From: Antrodiella citrinella | Lineage: Eukaryota; Basidiomycota; Agaricomycetes; Polyporales; Steccherinaceae | Reading direction: 5' to 3' | Assembly (NCBI GenBank): GCA_004802725.1 | Contig: SGPM01000091.1 | Coordinates: 1 to 64,000, forward strand | Length of the DNA stretch: 64,000 nt | Part shown: positions 21,984-38,231 of the stretch, one piece after another | How the letters are laid out: each line of letters opens with the position of its first letter | Numbering within the stretch: position 1 is the first letter of the stretch | Position numbers and translations under genes: made by a program | The notes under the pieces: generated by a model | The model's database searches: none | The model's input: the letters and a program-made list of their open reading frames with translations, nothing else | Told to the model about the DNA's origin: nothing

Positions 21984-24248
21984 ATGGCACCTCTCTCTGG
22001 CAAGCCGTGGGGTCTCAAATGGAGGAGCTCTATATGGTTCGTCACCAGTGGTATGTCGTCGGTGCAAAATATCTGTCTCTTTGTACTGACGGGCTGTCTT
22101 CTGCTTAGTCGTCACACTCGGTAATACATTCTGGGTCATATTTGCCTAGGTCTTGTAATTGCTCACGACTCATTCGCACAGGCATAACGACCGATCTGCT
22201 TGTTTATTCTATGTTAATCCCGGTCTTCCCATTTCGGCTGCAAAAGCTTAATTATAGTGATGTTTCGGGTCTTGTTGGTTGGCTGCTCTTTGCATACGTG
22301 AGTCAACTCGTCAGTGCACTGTCTACTCGGTTGAATGTCTTTTTCTGCCTTCAGTCCGCCGGTCTCGTTGCTAGTCAGTCAATCTCATTTTCAGCGATCG
22401 ATGCATGCTGATGTATCATTCAGCTACTCCGCCAATTGCTTTTCTTTCGGAGAGATACATTAATCGGCAGCATCCGCTACTTCTTGGACAAGTCTTCCTT
22501 ATGGGTTCACAAGTCTTGCTCATGGAAGCTCCTACATACTGGGTCATGATCCTCGCACGAGTCCTCCAAGGCATCAGCTCCTCAGTCATATGGGTGGTTG
22601 GACTAGCAATGCTGTAAGAAGAACCATTAGATATCGTTTGGACTCTGCATCACACCTCTCTAGATGTGACACGGTCCCTGAAGCTGCAATTGGTAGTACG
22701 TCGCCGTTTTGCGATCTTCGAAATGCTCATTATCTGATGATAAGGGTTGAACAGCACAACTTGGGATTGCTATGTCCGGCGTGTCACTAGGGTACGTCTC
22801 TACATTCCTGCTGGTATTATAGTGATGTTCAATCGGAACGTAAGATTTCTTGTCGGACCCCCTGTTGGTGGTGCTCTGTACGCCACATTCGGTTACAGAG
22901 GCCCGTTCATCTTTGGTATCATCGTGACTTTCGTAGATAGCGTCGGGCGACTTTTGATCGTCGAGCGGAAGGATGCCTTGTTATATGATCTGGACAACTG
23001 GGCTACAAAAGAAGTACAGTCAACTCATCCCCTTTATACGTCATGGTAGTAACATTTACAGGCCGTCGAGGATGTTAAGAAACAAGATAGCGAACAAACT
23101 CTTGAACTTTCGCCCGCGATCGTCCTGACAGAAATTCCGTTATCAAGCCCCAGCACTGCTATTGACGTCGACATAGCGGAGCCGGTTGTTACTCGCACGA
23201 ACTCACCCAAGGTCCAAGAGGAAAAGATTCATGTTGTAGCTCCTCGACATACTGTGCTTGGAGTGCTAGGGATTTTAATGCGCTCTTCGCGAGCGGTGAG
23301 CGCCCTACTCATCACTTTGTTGTTTGGGTGAGTGCTCACCCTGAGATCTTCGCCACTCGCTGACAACGACTCACTCTGATTCTCGTAGAATTATCTACAC
23401 CTCTCAAGAGCCAACCCTTCCGCTCCATCTACAAGCTATATGGGGATTATCCTCGGCGCGGATTGGTGTCATCTACATCGCAGCCGTTGTACCTACATTA
23501 GCCTGTAAGTCTGTCTTCACCTTCATCCTCACAATGTCAATGACGACCTTTTTTCAGCGAGCGTATTCACCGGTTGGGCTACTGATCGCTGGGGTGCAGA
23601 ATGGCTGACCGTAATGTGCTTTTTGCTGGCTATTCCATGGATCGTCGTCACCATCCTCGAGAAGTCGTTGGCTTTGTTCATCGTCGCGATGGCTTTCCAA
23701 AGTGTGTCTCGTGCCTTTGACACGCCATTCCATTACTGACACTCGCGTTGAACAGGCTTGTTCATCACCGGAAATATTTCACCGGTCACTGCGGAGCTGG
23801 CTGCCGTTGCGCGACAGTGTGAGGGTCTAGGATGTAAGTCTCCGCTATTATCATTGTCAATTTGGTACCAGTCTCTGACAACATGACTAGATGCACATGT
23901 GTATGGGGCTTTCAATTTCTTCTATGGTATAGGATCTGCCCGTGAGTTTTCTCTTCCTTGCTGTTATGGGTGTACAGGTCTTTGACGATTGAGATTCAGT
24001 GGGACCCATTATAGGTGGACAGGTAAGCACCGCTACATCTAGTGTTCACACCGTCTTAACCCTCCCAACAGATGTACGATCACCTACATCGAGGATGGAT
24101 GTCCATCTGCCTGCTCGCTGTAGGTCTGGCCGGTACCTGTATAGTTATGTCCGTTTGCTATACTGGAGATCGCCCACTGCTCAGTAGGTTCTCATATTAC
24201 GCAAAGAGGGCAGTAGCACCGATGCAGAAAGATAAAATTCATGTTTGA
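21984..24248 (+). CDS. MFS transporter, DHA1/vesicular-amine-transporter-like
   Basis: Fifteen exons join in frame to 497 residues: 21984-22050, 22109-22120 (12 nt), 22182-22297, 22355-22373, 22424-22613, 22664-22692, 22755-22791, 22845-23013, 23062-23327, 23389-23504, 23558-23701, 23756-23833, 23891-23941, 24000-24022 and 24072-24248. Hydrophobic segments fit 12 helices with a charged central loop (about residues 215-285). The motif GITTDLLVYSMLIPVFPF and PPIAFLSERY after helix 2 resemble the DHA1 branch, as does FLVGPPVGGALYATFGYRGPF (motif C-like) in helix 5. The second half carries FTGWATDRWGAEW and VGPIIGGQMYD-type repeats. Substrate cannot be told; drug or amine efflux is typical of the branch. 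No neighbouring biosynthetic genes were seen. Confidence 0.88.
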
Positions 24249-24463
24249 GCTACGAAACGTATACTATATGCAGAGATGTCATGGGCGTCGTATTAGATAC
24301 AAAGGCGAGAGGGATGAGAGATTAAATAAGAATAGTCTACAATTCTCCAAATGATTGCTAGATTGGTGGGTATCAGTGATCTAAAACAAGATTGATGGCG
24401 CACAGTAGACGGATACAACTGGAATAGTAATGTGGTGACAATGAAGATGAGGAGTCGAGTCGT

Positions 24464-27400
24464 TCAAGTCGGTGGAGAAGGTATTTCTGGTGTAGTCTCT
24501 GGTGACGGATCCGTCGATTCCGGAGTCATTTGGTCGCCGAAGGCACCGAGGAGAGACACCAAGTCGGCTGAAGACAGGGTTAATACTAGATATTACGAGA
24601 ATAAGAAACTTCGCACCCTTTCGAAGAGGCTTGCTTAGGAAAGCGTTCATTCCTGCGCTCAAGCAAAGTTGCTTAGTGGACTCCTGACAGTCGGCGCTCA
24701 GGGCAACGACTGCATAAAACAATCAGCATGGACACGCAAAAAATGAGTAGTTACGCACTAGGTAGAGACGCGGAGACCTTTCGTTTGTTTTCCATTACTC
24801 GAAGTCGTTTGCACGCCTCGACACCATCGCATATTGGCATATCTACGATCAAAACCAGTGAGAAATGGGTGGTGAAGTAACGCCATGAGTGCTCACGGTG
24901 ATCGAATAGAGCGACGCTGAAGTAACCGGGCTCGTGAGTTTCCCATTCTGTGAAACGGGTCAGATCAATATTTCGTTCCGGGTAGCACTCAACATACCTG
25001 TAAGGGCTTCCTCTCCATTGGATGTGGCCACAACATGAAGATCATATCGTTCCAGCTGCTTCACCAAAAGATTCTGTGCGACCGGATTATCTTCCGCAAT
25101 CAGAACGTTCCCGTAGAGAGTCCTGTGTATGAGGGTCTCGTCCTTCGCTGGCGCAACTGGAGTCGCTACCGGATGTAGATCGGGATACTTGATGATGACT
25201 AACATCTGAAGTAATCTTGCCCTCCGCGGAGGCTTCGTCATCCGGATAACACCAGGGGTATCGCTTCTCAAAGCTGTATGACCCGTCAAAGAGTCGGTCG
25301 TGGGCGTATACAGATGTATAAGTTTAGTATCTTTGAAGGGGTTTCCTGAGAGGCTGTGCAAGAAGCGAGCCAGCTCATCGGCGCGATGTTCTGATTGACT
25401 ATCCAAGATAACGAAATCCAATGTTGAGGTAGGAGCAATTTGATGCAAGAGTCGTTCAGCTTCGTCGATGGTGGGTACTGAAGATACGAGCAGATCACTA
25501 AGCATGGTCATCATGAGGGACACTGTGGCGGGGGACTGTGTGACTACCAGCACGCTGGTGGAGGTCGGCGCCATGAGATACCCCTTGTACTTCTCAATCT
25601 CTGCCAATGCCTGAAAAGATATGTATCGTCAGCACGGCATAAATCGACAGAATTCGCATACACACCCTTTTCGATTCCTCAGAACTGTGCAGTTTTACGG
25701 GAATTGTGAACCAGAACATAGAGCCAACGCCAATTTCGGACTGTACACCGATCGCTCCACCCATCAGCTTGACCAGTTGACGGGAGATCGACAATCCTAA
25801 TCCAGTCCCGCCAAATCGACGAGTAGAGGAATTATCTGCTTGTTGAAATGGTACAAACAACTGGTCCACATCGCTATTCACCAGCTTTAGTCTATGAATT
25901 GTGAATCGTAGGAGCCTCGGACTTACGTGGATGTCAAGCCGATCCCAGTATCCCTTGTTAACGTGGGTCAGATAATAAGTCCAATGAACAAGATGCGCAC
26001 TCACTGTATGGTGAACTTGAGCTGCACTTCGCCCGGCGGGAATGGTGTGTTTCGATCAACCGAACATGTCACAGTAACGGACCCACGAGCAGTGAACTTC
26101 ACAGCATTGCCGATTAAATTCATGAGCACTACACACCAAGGGTAAGTCAAAGAGCCCTGCTAGACACGAAAATGGTTACGAACCTTGTCGTATACGAGCA
26201 TAGTCTGCATTGACCCCTGTAACCCATAATGCGATGATCAGCACTGCGAACCAGTCATTGGAAGTCGCGAACTTACAGGCTGGGACATCGAATTCAATAT
26301 TGAACGAGAGGTCTAACTTCTTCGCTGCCATAGGAAGGAGTAGCTCCATGCAATCGGCAATCGTATCTTCCACGGCGAATGGTGAGAATTCTAACTTCAA
26401 AGCTGCAGTATCGGAACGATGATCAGTCACTCATTGCACTCGAGTGAGTAAGGGGTTCGAACCTGACGCCTCTAATTTGCTGTAGTCAAGAATGGAGTCG
26501 ATGATCTTGGTGACATGGTCAGGGCTGGTAGTGCGATTTAATAATACAAAATAAGTACCTTCAAAAGCAACTCGCAAGACTGCTTGGCCGTTTGCACTAG
26601 AGCACAGGACAAAGGTCAGCATGACAACAAGATCACAGCCGCCGCGCATACCAATTTCTCTTTGACCAGGATTGAGCTCGGTACCGCTCAAAATGTCGAG
26701 CAAACCATAGAATGAGCTGCGCAAGAGTCAGCATCACTTCAATACACTTTCCAACACGAAATTACCTGAAGGGAGTGCGAAGCTCATGGCTCATAGAGGC
26801 CAAGAAATTACTCTTGATTTTCGTGGCCTTCAACGCGTCCTCTCTGCTTCGTCTGGCCGCCTCCAAGGCGTCCCGTTGGGCTGAAATCATCTTCAAATTC
26901 TCCCGAGTACCGGCTTGGACAGAGCGAAAGAGAAGTGCGTTTGCTATGCCTATACTGGCTTGTTCGCATAATAGCGTGAGGATGGTGACGGTATTAGGCG
27001 AGAACGTGTATTTCGACGCCAGATAAACCGCTCCAAACGTCTGATTGCGATTGCTCACGATGGGTAGGCATACCACACTACGGTGAGGGCTTTGTCGAGC
27101 TTCGGATGAAAATTGAGGTTCAGAAGTCACGTCGTCTAGGTAAATTCGTTCCTTGGTGTTCAACGCTGCAGCAGTATCAGTTCCTGCCACTGTGTCATAC
27201 AGAATGAGACCACTTACCATGCTGAATGACGGCTCTTTGCAAAGGATCTGCAATCGCTCGCACAGGTACTGGATTTCTAAGCGGAAATGAGTCCTGGCCA
27301 ATACTAGAAGATATAAAGCGTACTCATGGACTTGACATGGCTCCGGAGATGACATACTGGTGGCGACCGTGTAATCACCAACGTCACGTGCAATGACCAC

Positions 27401-30400
27401 GCAAGTGATTTGACTACCCGAAGATTCTTAAAAAAAAGTCAATTGAAGACCATAGGAACAAGATGCCTCAACGAACCAGTAGCAATCTCTGTGAGCTTCT
27501 GAAGAGCCAATGACAGGTTAATGTCACTTGAGATCTCCTTGCTCCACTTCAAGATAGAGCCAAGATCGGCTGCAGTCAAGTTAGCGATTGAATCTTCTTC
27601 AGTGGAGAGACCCTTGGTCTGGTTGCATATGTCTTGGGTTTGCATTCCGGAGCTGACAATGACGCTCTCCGTCTGTACAGCTACCTCTGAAGAGAATATG
27701 TGCCTCTTCAGAGACAACTGAGAGCGATTGTCGAGGCGAGACGATAGGTTGTTGCTGTGAGGCATAAGATCAACTAGCCCCAATAGTAGAAGCGACAGTT
27801 AAAACTTACACAATACCTCGTGCACCCCATTGAGCCTGACGAGAGATACCGCGTCTCTGAAGTTCGCCTCCGAGTCCCTCCACACCACAACGAACGAAAT
27901 GACATCCTTGCTGTTGTCAGAAACTATTAGGACAGCTCAATGGCGTAGGGTTACTGGGACATACCAGGTATGACGCCCAACCTTCTTCGAGAAGCCAGTC
28001 GTTGTTCACGGCGAGTCTGAACAAATATGAGAAGTATAAAGAATAACGGAGGCATGATACTTACTTGACTGCAATGTCGTACAGCTTGAAAGCATCTGAA
28101 CTATTCACGAGTGAGGCCATCTCAGCATCCTTTGAGAATATATACGAGTGTGAACTTGTTAAAACGCGTAAAATACACGTACCACAATCGCCACCCAGGT
28201 ACTGTTGTTGACTGCACTCGGAGACAACCACCTAACACGATTTGTCAATAACCACACCAACATCGACATCACACTGAAGTTTGAAATGTACATACTTTCG
28301 AATATACGACTGGTTGGTGTCTATCTGCTTCAGATAACGGTTTCGTGTAGCTGGACTTAAGGTATCCTCTCTGATGCAAGCAATCATCGCAAGGCTATGG
28401 AAGAACAGTCCGTAGCGGATGTGCCGATGACTATGAAACATTAAGTCACTTTAGGTCGTAAGTCAATGCAACGAACGTACTTGGGATGCTTGTCCCTAGT
28501 TGCGTAAACCTCAAATCCAAGTTCGGCGGCGGCATCTATGAAACCCAGGCAAAACAAGCCTACGGTCTTGAACGAGTTGTACCAGTTCATGACCACGGGC
28601 AGGTTCCCCGAGCGTACAGCGACTAACGCGAGATATTCGCGCTCGCAGAATGTAGCTGTGTCGAATGCCGTTTCGGGCGAAGTTGCGTCTGTGTATCCAG
28701 CCAACGCTCGGATGCAGTTCAGATGTCCTTGTGCGAAAACTGTCATGTCTCCACCGTTTGACCAGAGTGTAACATCAGCCAATGACTATAAGAGAATCAG
28801 TGAACATATCGAAAAATAGCATCAAGAAACAATTACCTCGTCGGCTGAAACAACAAGCTCGTTGACTACGTTACACCGTGAGACTGAAGGTCATAACAGA
28901 ACACTGCATAAAAGACTCACGGTGTTCGCAAATATACAGCTTGATCTGTATCATATGCACACTTGAAAAGCATGTGTATATTCTGAGAAGGAAGATTTGA
29001 GTACGATGCTTGAGCGACAATCTGTCGACCAACTAACCTGTCGCCAGAACTCTGGCCGTACTTGAGTGCATCCTCCACACGGGTCAGGTTGGTTCGGATA
29101 TGAACGTTGTCGTATCCCGATATGAAGGAGACGAACAACAGTAAAGCTCGACTGGTATAAAACTGTCATCATCTGCAACCGGTGCTCAAAAGGGAGGATA
29201 CTCACCATTTCTCGAAATTGGATCCGTACTGATCAGCTATACGGAGCGCCAATTTACCTAGATCCGCCGAGAACCTGAAAAGCTCTCTGCGTTCCGCAGC
29301 GGCTAATTGTGAGAGTCAGAGATGAGAGGCGCGAATGCAAGCATGAGGCCAAAACGAACCTCCAAGTGCCCAGAAGAATCCCAGCGCTGTACCAGGGCAA
29401 ATCCCAGCTCTAAAAAGACATCAGCTTAACTCACTTCAAGACGATGGTAGATACGTACCTCAGAGCCATTTGAATCGTCTGAGTGAACGTGGGTCTGGTT
29501 AGCATGGCAGAGTCAAGGTGTCCACGAGTGAACGCATACCGTCAATCCAATGATGTCTGCGAATCCTTCCCCGGTGCTCCAATATGCATTCGTACCTGTC
29601 AGAGACGTGACGTCAATCTCTGGTCTGCATACGCATCATCCTCAGCCGCGCCATAGAAACCAATCTCACCAGCGTCATTCAGCAATTCAATCGCCAGATC
29701 GGTTCTAGGATCTCTCGCTCGGGGTATGGACAGGATGTCATCGAACCCAACCGCCAATATCTCATTCTTGACCTGCTCGAACATCATATCCGCCTCGCGC
29801 TTCGAAGGCGCCGGGTTCACTTCGACGCCAAGAATTCGTAGGCCAAGAAGGGTATCGCCCAAAGCGTCAGAGTAGTTCCCGCGCATGAAGTTGTTGCGAG
29901 AGCGGAGACGGAATATACGGGCTTTGAATTCTGGATCGGTGACATGTTCGAGACATTCTTCGATATATGCCTCGGATGACTTGAAGTCACCCTTCCAAGT
30001 GGACAATCTAATGACACAGATTAATTAAGTTCGACGTGACGAAAGGAACGACGTACTCGGCCAATTTGAGATACAGTTCCATTGTCTTCGAGAAAGTCGA
30101 ATCCCACGGCTTCGAATCTAATAGCGCGTAGGCGTTGGTGTACGACTGCAGCGCGAGCTGAGTGCGTCACAAAAGCGTAAGTACCTCATAGAATGATGTA
30201 GTGTGAATACGATGACGTACCTCATGAGCTCCTCGGGCTCGCGCAGAATCACCGGCGTCCAGCAGCAAGTCCAGCAAAACCTCGCGTTTGGTGTTGTCCT
30301 TGAGGAGTGGGAGACATCGTTTGGCGTGCTCTGCGATCCGATGTACGTCCGGTACGGATTCATGCAACATCATTAGGATGATCTGGCAGAAGAAAGACAT

Positions 30401-33400
30401 AGTATATCGTGAGTAAGACACCATCAGTGCGCGAAATATGACGAAAGATACAACATACCCTGAATGACATCTTCTGCACTGTCGTTTCTGGCAAGTTCGT
30501 AGCCTCGCTCTGTGCAGCTTGCCTATACCGATCATGTGCGAAACTGCACATATCTCTGCCCCTCTGGACCAACCACCCCTCCTGTATAGCAGTCTGGAAC
30601 CCACGCATGGACCCGCGGGACGTGCCCAAACTACCCTCCCGAATGGAACTCACAGCTTTGGTCACGCTCCACATATCCTGGCCGCCAATGTTATCGTCGT
30701 CGGAACTGCTGCCACTTGAGTCTTCCCAGTCCATCATGAGAGTGACTTCGGTCACTTTGAACGTAGCACCAAAGAATGAAGCCCACAGAAGATACTTCCG
30801 AGCATCCTCAGGCAACTCTCGTAAGTGATTGACGAGGTAAGACAGATTGTCTGGGTCGGAGACCATCTTCTTGTCTAGTAAACTTGCCTCGATAGCTGCT
30901 AGATCATAACTACACACACATTAAGCAAATCAAGATGCAAACCGACAAACAACAAGTTGAGACTCACTCCCAGACATTTCGGTCGTAGTTGAAGATGATG
31001 TGTCGCTGCCGCTGCAAAGTGGTCAAGATATTCCTTACGGAAAAGGCGTTACCCTGCGACGCCGCATGGATTAATCTGGACAATTGAGCGGACTCGTCTT
31101 TAGTGCGGTGAAGCGTCCGAGCTACGAGAGAGGAGACGGCAGAAATGGTGAGGGCTTCGAGATTGACCCATGTTGCGGAGCGAGCAGAAAACATGGTACG
31201 CAGACGTTCAATGAGCTGTCTGAGCAGAACAGGGTCAGATGGGGTTTTGCGGCGAACAAAGTAAGTCACTCACGGCTTGTCGGTTCGCACAGTGACGAAC
31301 ATCAGCTGCGAAAAAAATTGTGAGCGGAATCAATATCGACGCAAACTCTCTACTCACCATCCGACTCCGTGAATTCGCCAAAGCATTGATCAAGTCCAAT
31401 GACGAATCACTCGCTTCGTGCAGATCGTCCAAAAACAGTGCGAATAGTCTTGTCTCCGCCAGAACCGTGAACACGCCTTCTACTAAGCTCTGAAACCTTG
31501 CTCGGAGTTCATGTGTGTCCAGCGCCATCTCGGGCATATTGATACTAATGTCGAAGAGGCTGAGGATGTCTTGAAGCTCAGGCGCACCTTCGTACAGAAG
31601 GGGGACATTCTGCAGTTGCGGCCCTAGTCGCGCGCGAAGAGCATTGACGAAGCGGTGTAGATCGGTGTGAAAGACGATAAGTTGTCGAAGGACAGAAGAT
31701 AGACACGCGAGCTGTGACGCGGATTTGTCAGGTGGATATAAAACATAGCAATGTCAGCAGAGACATACTAGGGATGCGAACGGTGCCGCTTCCGTTTCTT
31801 GGAATCGTGCTTGACCCCAAAGACCATGTGCTACGAAGAGTCAGTCTCACTGTCACATTCTCAACAGCCTTGACGCGAAAGACTTACACCTCCACTTCGC
31901 TTGATTGGCCAAAACAAGAGAGCTCTTGCCCGCTCTGTAAATGTGAGTTGAAGTAGCAAAAGTAAGGATACGCGGCAAGGTGCTCACCCAGGTGGACCTG
32001 TGATGACGACTGCGTGCGTCCTATGTCTCCGTGGACTTGGCCCGAATGCCGCCCTCCTCAACCCGTCGCTACTCGACACCCCTGGACTCGAGCTCAACGC
32101 CGCCGTACTATCCCTGAGCGCATTCGTTCTGGGACTACTGCTCGTTCCTACTTCCTTATCCGCAGTTGTACTTGAGCCAGCCGTGGGAGGACCCATGCTA
32201 CTCGGTGGTGTCGCGCTATTGGATGCAGACACCCCTGTGAGATTCCCGTTGATGCTCATATTCACGCTCACATCCATCCCGTTGGAGAACGTTGAGACTG
32301 GCGTCATGGAACCGGTCGGCATTGTTGCAGTTGGGGTAGCGAGTCCTGCGCCGATACTGGAGTCGGTCATACTGATGACGGGGCTCCCAACGGGCAAGCT
32401 TTCGCTTGCAGAGGGTGGAGCGACCGGTGGATGGAGTGACGCATCTGACTTGGAGCTCATACTCTCTGAGCGAGCGTCATCGTTGGTTGCACCTGTACTT
32501 GCTTGTGATTGAGAACTCTGCGACGAGTCAAGGACAATCGAGCCATTGGAGGTTCCTAGATGTCGAGAGTAAGACGTTGAGGTGTGTCGGATGACATTCC
32601 GTATAGTTTCCAGCTCTTTCTCCCGCCCAAACTGCAACAGCAGTCAGTAAGCGAACTCCGAGATATATTGATAGGCAGCAACAACGTACTAGGGGCGAAG
32701 GAATCGTGAATTCCTATTGCATTCTCATTAATTGGGAAACTTGGAAGTAATTGGGTTACATACCTCAAACCTGTCTTGTGTCGCGATGTCGAAATAGGGT
32801 ATTAGCGCTTGTGATTCATCGGGTGCCAAAGTGACTGCGTTCAGTAATCGTCGTTGACATTCCATCAAATCTGCCGAAAGACCGTGCGCGCTCTGATATC
32901 TTGCATCTGGATTCTTGGCCAATAACTAGTACTCAGTTGCATCAGCAGCGGCCTGTTACTCCGAGGATTTGAGACACTTACTTTATCAATAATCAACGCC
33001 AGAACTTGTGGAATGTCTCGTCTGACTTCGTGCACAGGCATAGGTCTCTTCTGGACAATCGCGTGCAACAGCTCCAGCGGACCGCCTTCGAACGGCATCG
33101 TCCCTCGGCCAACAAGCAGTGTCCAAAACAACACTCCCAGAGAATACAAGTCCGTCCGGTGGTCCTCCGTCAATGCTTCCATACTTCCTGTTTGTTCCGG
33201 CGCTGTGAAGTACACGTTATGAATACTGACTGTTGAGAGAGACCGAGGGATGAATCTCACCTAAGTAGCACAAAGACTCCTTGACTTTCAATTTCTTGGA
33301 CTCGTCGAAGGCGTCAGAACGCAACACGAAAGCAGACGGGACACCGAATTGTTCCAATGACACAGCTCGGTTCCCGAAGTGGACAAGTCGCACTAGGCCA

Positions 33401-34315
33401 CTGTGTGCATTTAGATGGAACGCGTTGGTACGCACTAGAGCAAGAAATATTAGTATGGGGAGGGGACCGAACAGGTTACGTGCTGAGCATACCTTCGCGA
33501 TGCACGATACCCGATCTAGACAAATACACGATCAACTAATGCGAGGGAAACCATGGGAAGCCACCACGTACCTGTGCATCATCTCCAGACATCTTGTCGC
33601 TTGTATAGCAAACCTAGTGGAAGCACCGTTAGACCAAGCCAGCGTGAGTCGAGGATGGACACATACTCTAAGAAAGACGCCAGATCCATGATATCCATAG
33701 GATCCATCTCCTCAATGTACTCTGGCTCTTCAATACCCATCATGTAGATGTCTGCATGGGAGCTAGACGGACGTGTGCGTGACACATCCGCCAGTAGTAG
33801 AGGGTTGACTTTCGCCGGGGGGAAGTACCGGCCAAGCAGATTGAGACCAGGGTGTGCGAGCAAGAGAACAATACAGTCTCCGTTGGACTTTGGGATCGAG
33901 AAGAACTCAAGCATGCGGAGGGAGATGTTGGCGGATTCAGGTGCTTCCGACATGCGTTCGAGGCTAGACAAAATACGAGTTTATGAACGGTGGGTGGGGC
34001 AGAAGTCGGAAATGTGACGCACATATGTGCTTCTCGCTCAAGGATCATGGATGCATTGGAATGCGCGGGCGCGATTTTTGCGAGGACATTTGAACCATCC
34101 TTGAGGCTCATGCCCTCGGCAAGGAGAGTCATACTCCCGGTGTCGTCCCATGCTGCTACCTAAACGGAAAGATGTCTGAGATTCAAGGCATATAGTGCTG
34201 TTATGAGTAGTTGGGGACATACCCTGTCAAAAGTATATCCAGGGACAGATAGAATGGATTCCCGAAAGTAGAGCGTCGGGAGGATGGGTTGATTGTATTT
34301 GCGTCGGATGGGCAT
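24464..34315 (-). CDS. Hybrid sensor histidine kinase: pseudokinase + AAA ATPase + GAF + HisKA/HATPase + receiver
   Basis: One multi-exon gene reads from [10 protein letters not shown] (34315) to IPSPPT (24464). The order is as follows. A Ser/Thr-kinase-like domain (about 34200-32650) has HREVR in place of HRDxK and HFG in place of DFG but keeps APEQTG. An AAA-type ATPase has Walker A GPPG|AGKSS split by an intron near 31950 and Walker [13 protein letters not shown] near 31430. A long helical/TPR-like middle spans about 31000-28200 and a GAF domain about 27450-26900. The H-box SHELRTPF has its phospho-acceptor His at 26786-26788. The HATPase has N-box NLIGNAVKF near 26110 and FGGTGLGLS near 25800. 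A degenerate receiver spans about 25570-25190. A true receiver (VLIAEDNP, then phospho-Asp in LFDHHMPICDG at 24901-24903, then KPL) closes the protein. This matches the S. pombe Mak2/Mak3 (Phk) layout, feeding an Ypd1-type phosphorelay for stress signalling. Confidence 0.9.
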
Positions 34316-34690
34316 GTTCGCGACGGTTGATTAAGGACTTGACGAGTGAAGTAAAGGAGAACGACGACCGCTGAAAGGGACGGACCGATGTGCAGCAAGA
34401 CGGGGTGGTTTCAGAGACGGAAGAGGGAGAACTTGAACATAAACAGGCCGAATTCGGAAGGATAGATCGGGAATGCACTAGTATTGTATATCGAGCGGTA
34501 GGAAGCAAATGACGAGCGTGACCAACGTTGTGGAGAAGAGGCTGGTACACGGAGAATAGCTGGCCGTCGCTGTCGTGAAGATCGTCGCCGTCGTGGGGAG
34601 TCGTGGCACACTAGCAAGTGTAATCTAATCTAGATTTTGGTGGTCAGATCGACTGCCGGGCAACAGTAACAATGTGATGGAAAACTTGTC
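34316..34690. promoter_or_regulatory. Upstream region of the hybrid kinase gene
   Basis: This 375-bp stretch precedes the hybrid kinase start and the kinase-like relic on the other strand. I see no distinct element that I can name with confidence. Confidence 0.3.
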
Positions 34691-35641
34691 ATGATCAAAC
34701 TCATGGAAACCAGATCACAGGAGCTCGAACTGTTACTCGAGTTTTCAACGCCGAAAATGCGCGCAGACCCTCAAAACCATCCTCTTCCTGTATTCGATCA
34801 CTTCCTCAATCCAGACGACCCTGCTGTCACTTTTGTCGTCTTTCCATTTCTTTGTCGGTTCGTGGCTATTATCGACGCTGAGAACTGATGACACTGTCAT
34901 GGATTACCTGGAGCAAGTTGCAGACGTGATTCGACCTTCTTTAAGGGCTCACCACAGGCTATCGTCTGCTTCCACAGGGACTTCATTTCTTTCACACTCA
35001 TGGTGTATCAAGTGTGTGAGTATCATCCTCGCCGATGCTGCTCGTATCCACCCTGCATTAGAAAAATGGCTAATGACACCCGTACCAGGCTCCCAAGAGG
35101 AACGGAGCTCACGCGTCCAGTCCTGGTGGACGCGAGGCACATGGCTTCCACCCTGCAGATCTTTTCAGGTCTCCTGATGGCGGGCGCAACATGGTGCGCA
35201 TCTTGGAGTTAGGGGCGGAGTGCAAAGTCAAATACTAGTACATCAGCCATCTCCGAGCGACACGCCTCAAGAGAGTTTTCTCGGAAAGAGGTCTTCGGTG
35301 TGGCCGTCGGAAAAGAGACAATCAGAGTGCCCATTCAAAGGTAGCAAGACCGTCGAAGTTACGCAGGGGATGAAGGACGCGTACGACATGCATGCCTACG
35401 CAGAAGTCCTAAACGAGCGTCGATTCGTGCATGTAGAATAAATACTTCGTCCCCAAATTGGCTGATCATGAGTCTGTCCGCGTTATTTTTCAGGCGTGCT
35501 CCTGGTTCGGAGGCTTGCGAACTTTCATTGATGAAATGGTGGCGATGACGGCGATGCCAGATTCAGGAACAGTAGTCCTTCATGAGGTGCGCGAGGCTCG
35601 TAAGATGAATGCCCAATGCTGGTTTCGGTGGGGACGGTGGT
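34691..35641 (+). pseudogene. Decayed fungal protein-kinase-like relic
   Basis: Pieces in different frames line up with a kinase type common in agaricomycetes. HPLPVFDHFLNPDDPAVTFVVFPFL (34780-34855) is followed after a frameshift by VMDYLEQVAD (34898-34930). Removing an intron then gives GLHFFHTHGV (34979-35007), where an intact kinase would continue with HRD but this sequence reads SSV. Further on, VKY-stop-YIS (35226-35250) resembles the VKYYYIDFG strand with a nonsense change. Frameshift, stop and loss of the catalytic loop together indicate a pseudogene. The identification rests on remembered family patterns and is tentative. Confidence 0.4.
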
Positions 35642-36047
35642 AGTTGCTGCGTGCTCGGGCTTTGAAGTGGTTCCTTTCATATGAAAGGTTGCCAAGGATT
35701 TACAGTGTCATTTAGTTTCTTGTAGTCTCTTAGTAGGCCACTGATACAATATTAATACATGTCCTTCTTCGGCGCGACACGACGGATGGCATGCATGATG
35801 CAGCTGAACAATGACCTCCCACCACCATCTCCAACCAATCACTAACTTACGACGACGGACGCGCATGAGCCTCGACTTTCAAGTTCACTGACGCAAAAAC
35901 AGGGAGAAGGATGCGTATCGTAGTATATGGTACTAACTCAGTCTCAGACACAAAATATAATCTACCGCAACAAACAGGCATTATCAACGCAGAAACACAC
36001 AACGAAAGAACGATCCCCAGCAAACTCGCTTTTCAACCCTGCGTCAT
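35642..36047. other. 3' spacer before SUB2
   Basis: No gene or repeat is recognisable. It is likely the 3' flank of SUB2 on the minus strand. Confidence 0.35.

Positions 36048-38231
<2,184 letters not shown>

Noticed and set aside
12103..24248. Secondary-metabolite cluster (P450 plus MFS transporter)
   Set aside because: The P450 is the housekeeping ERG5 and no synthase, terpene cyclase or regulator lies between; the genes are ordinary neighbours.
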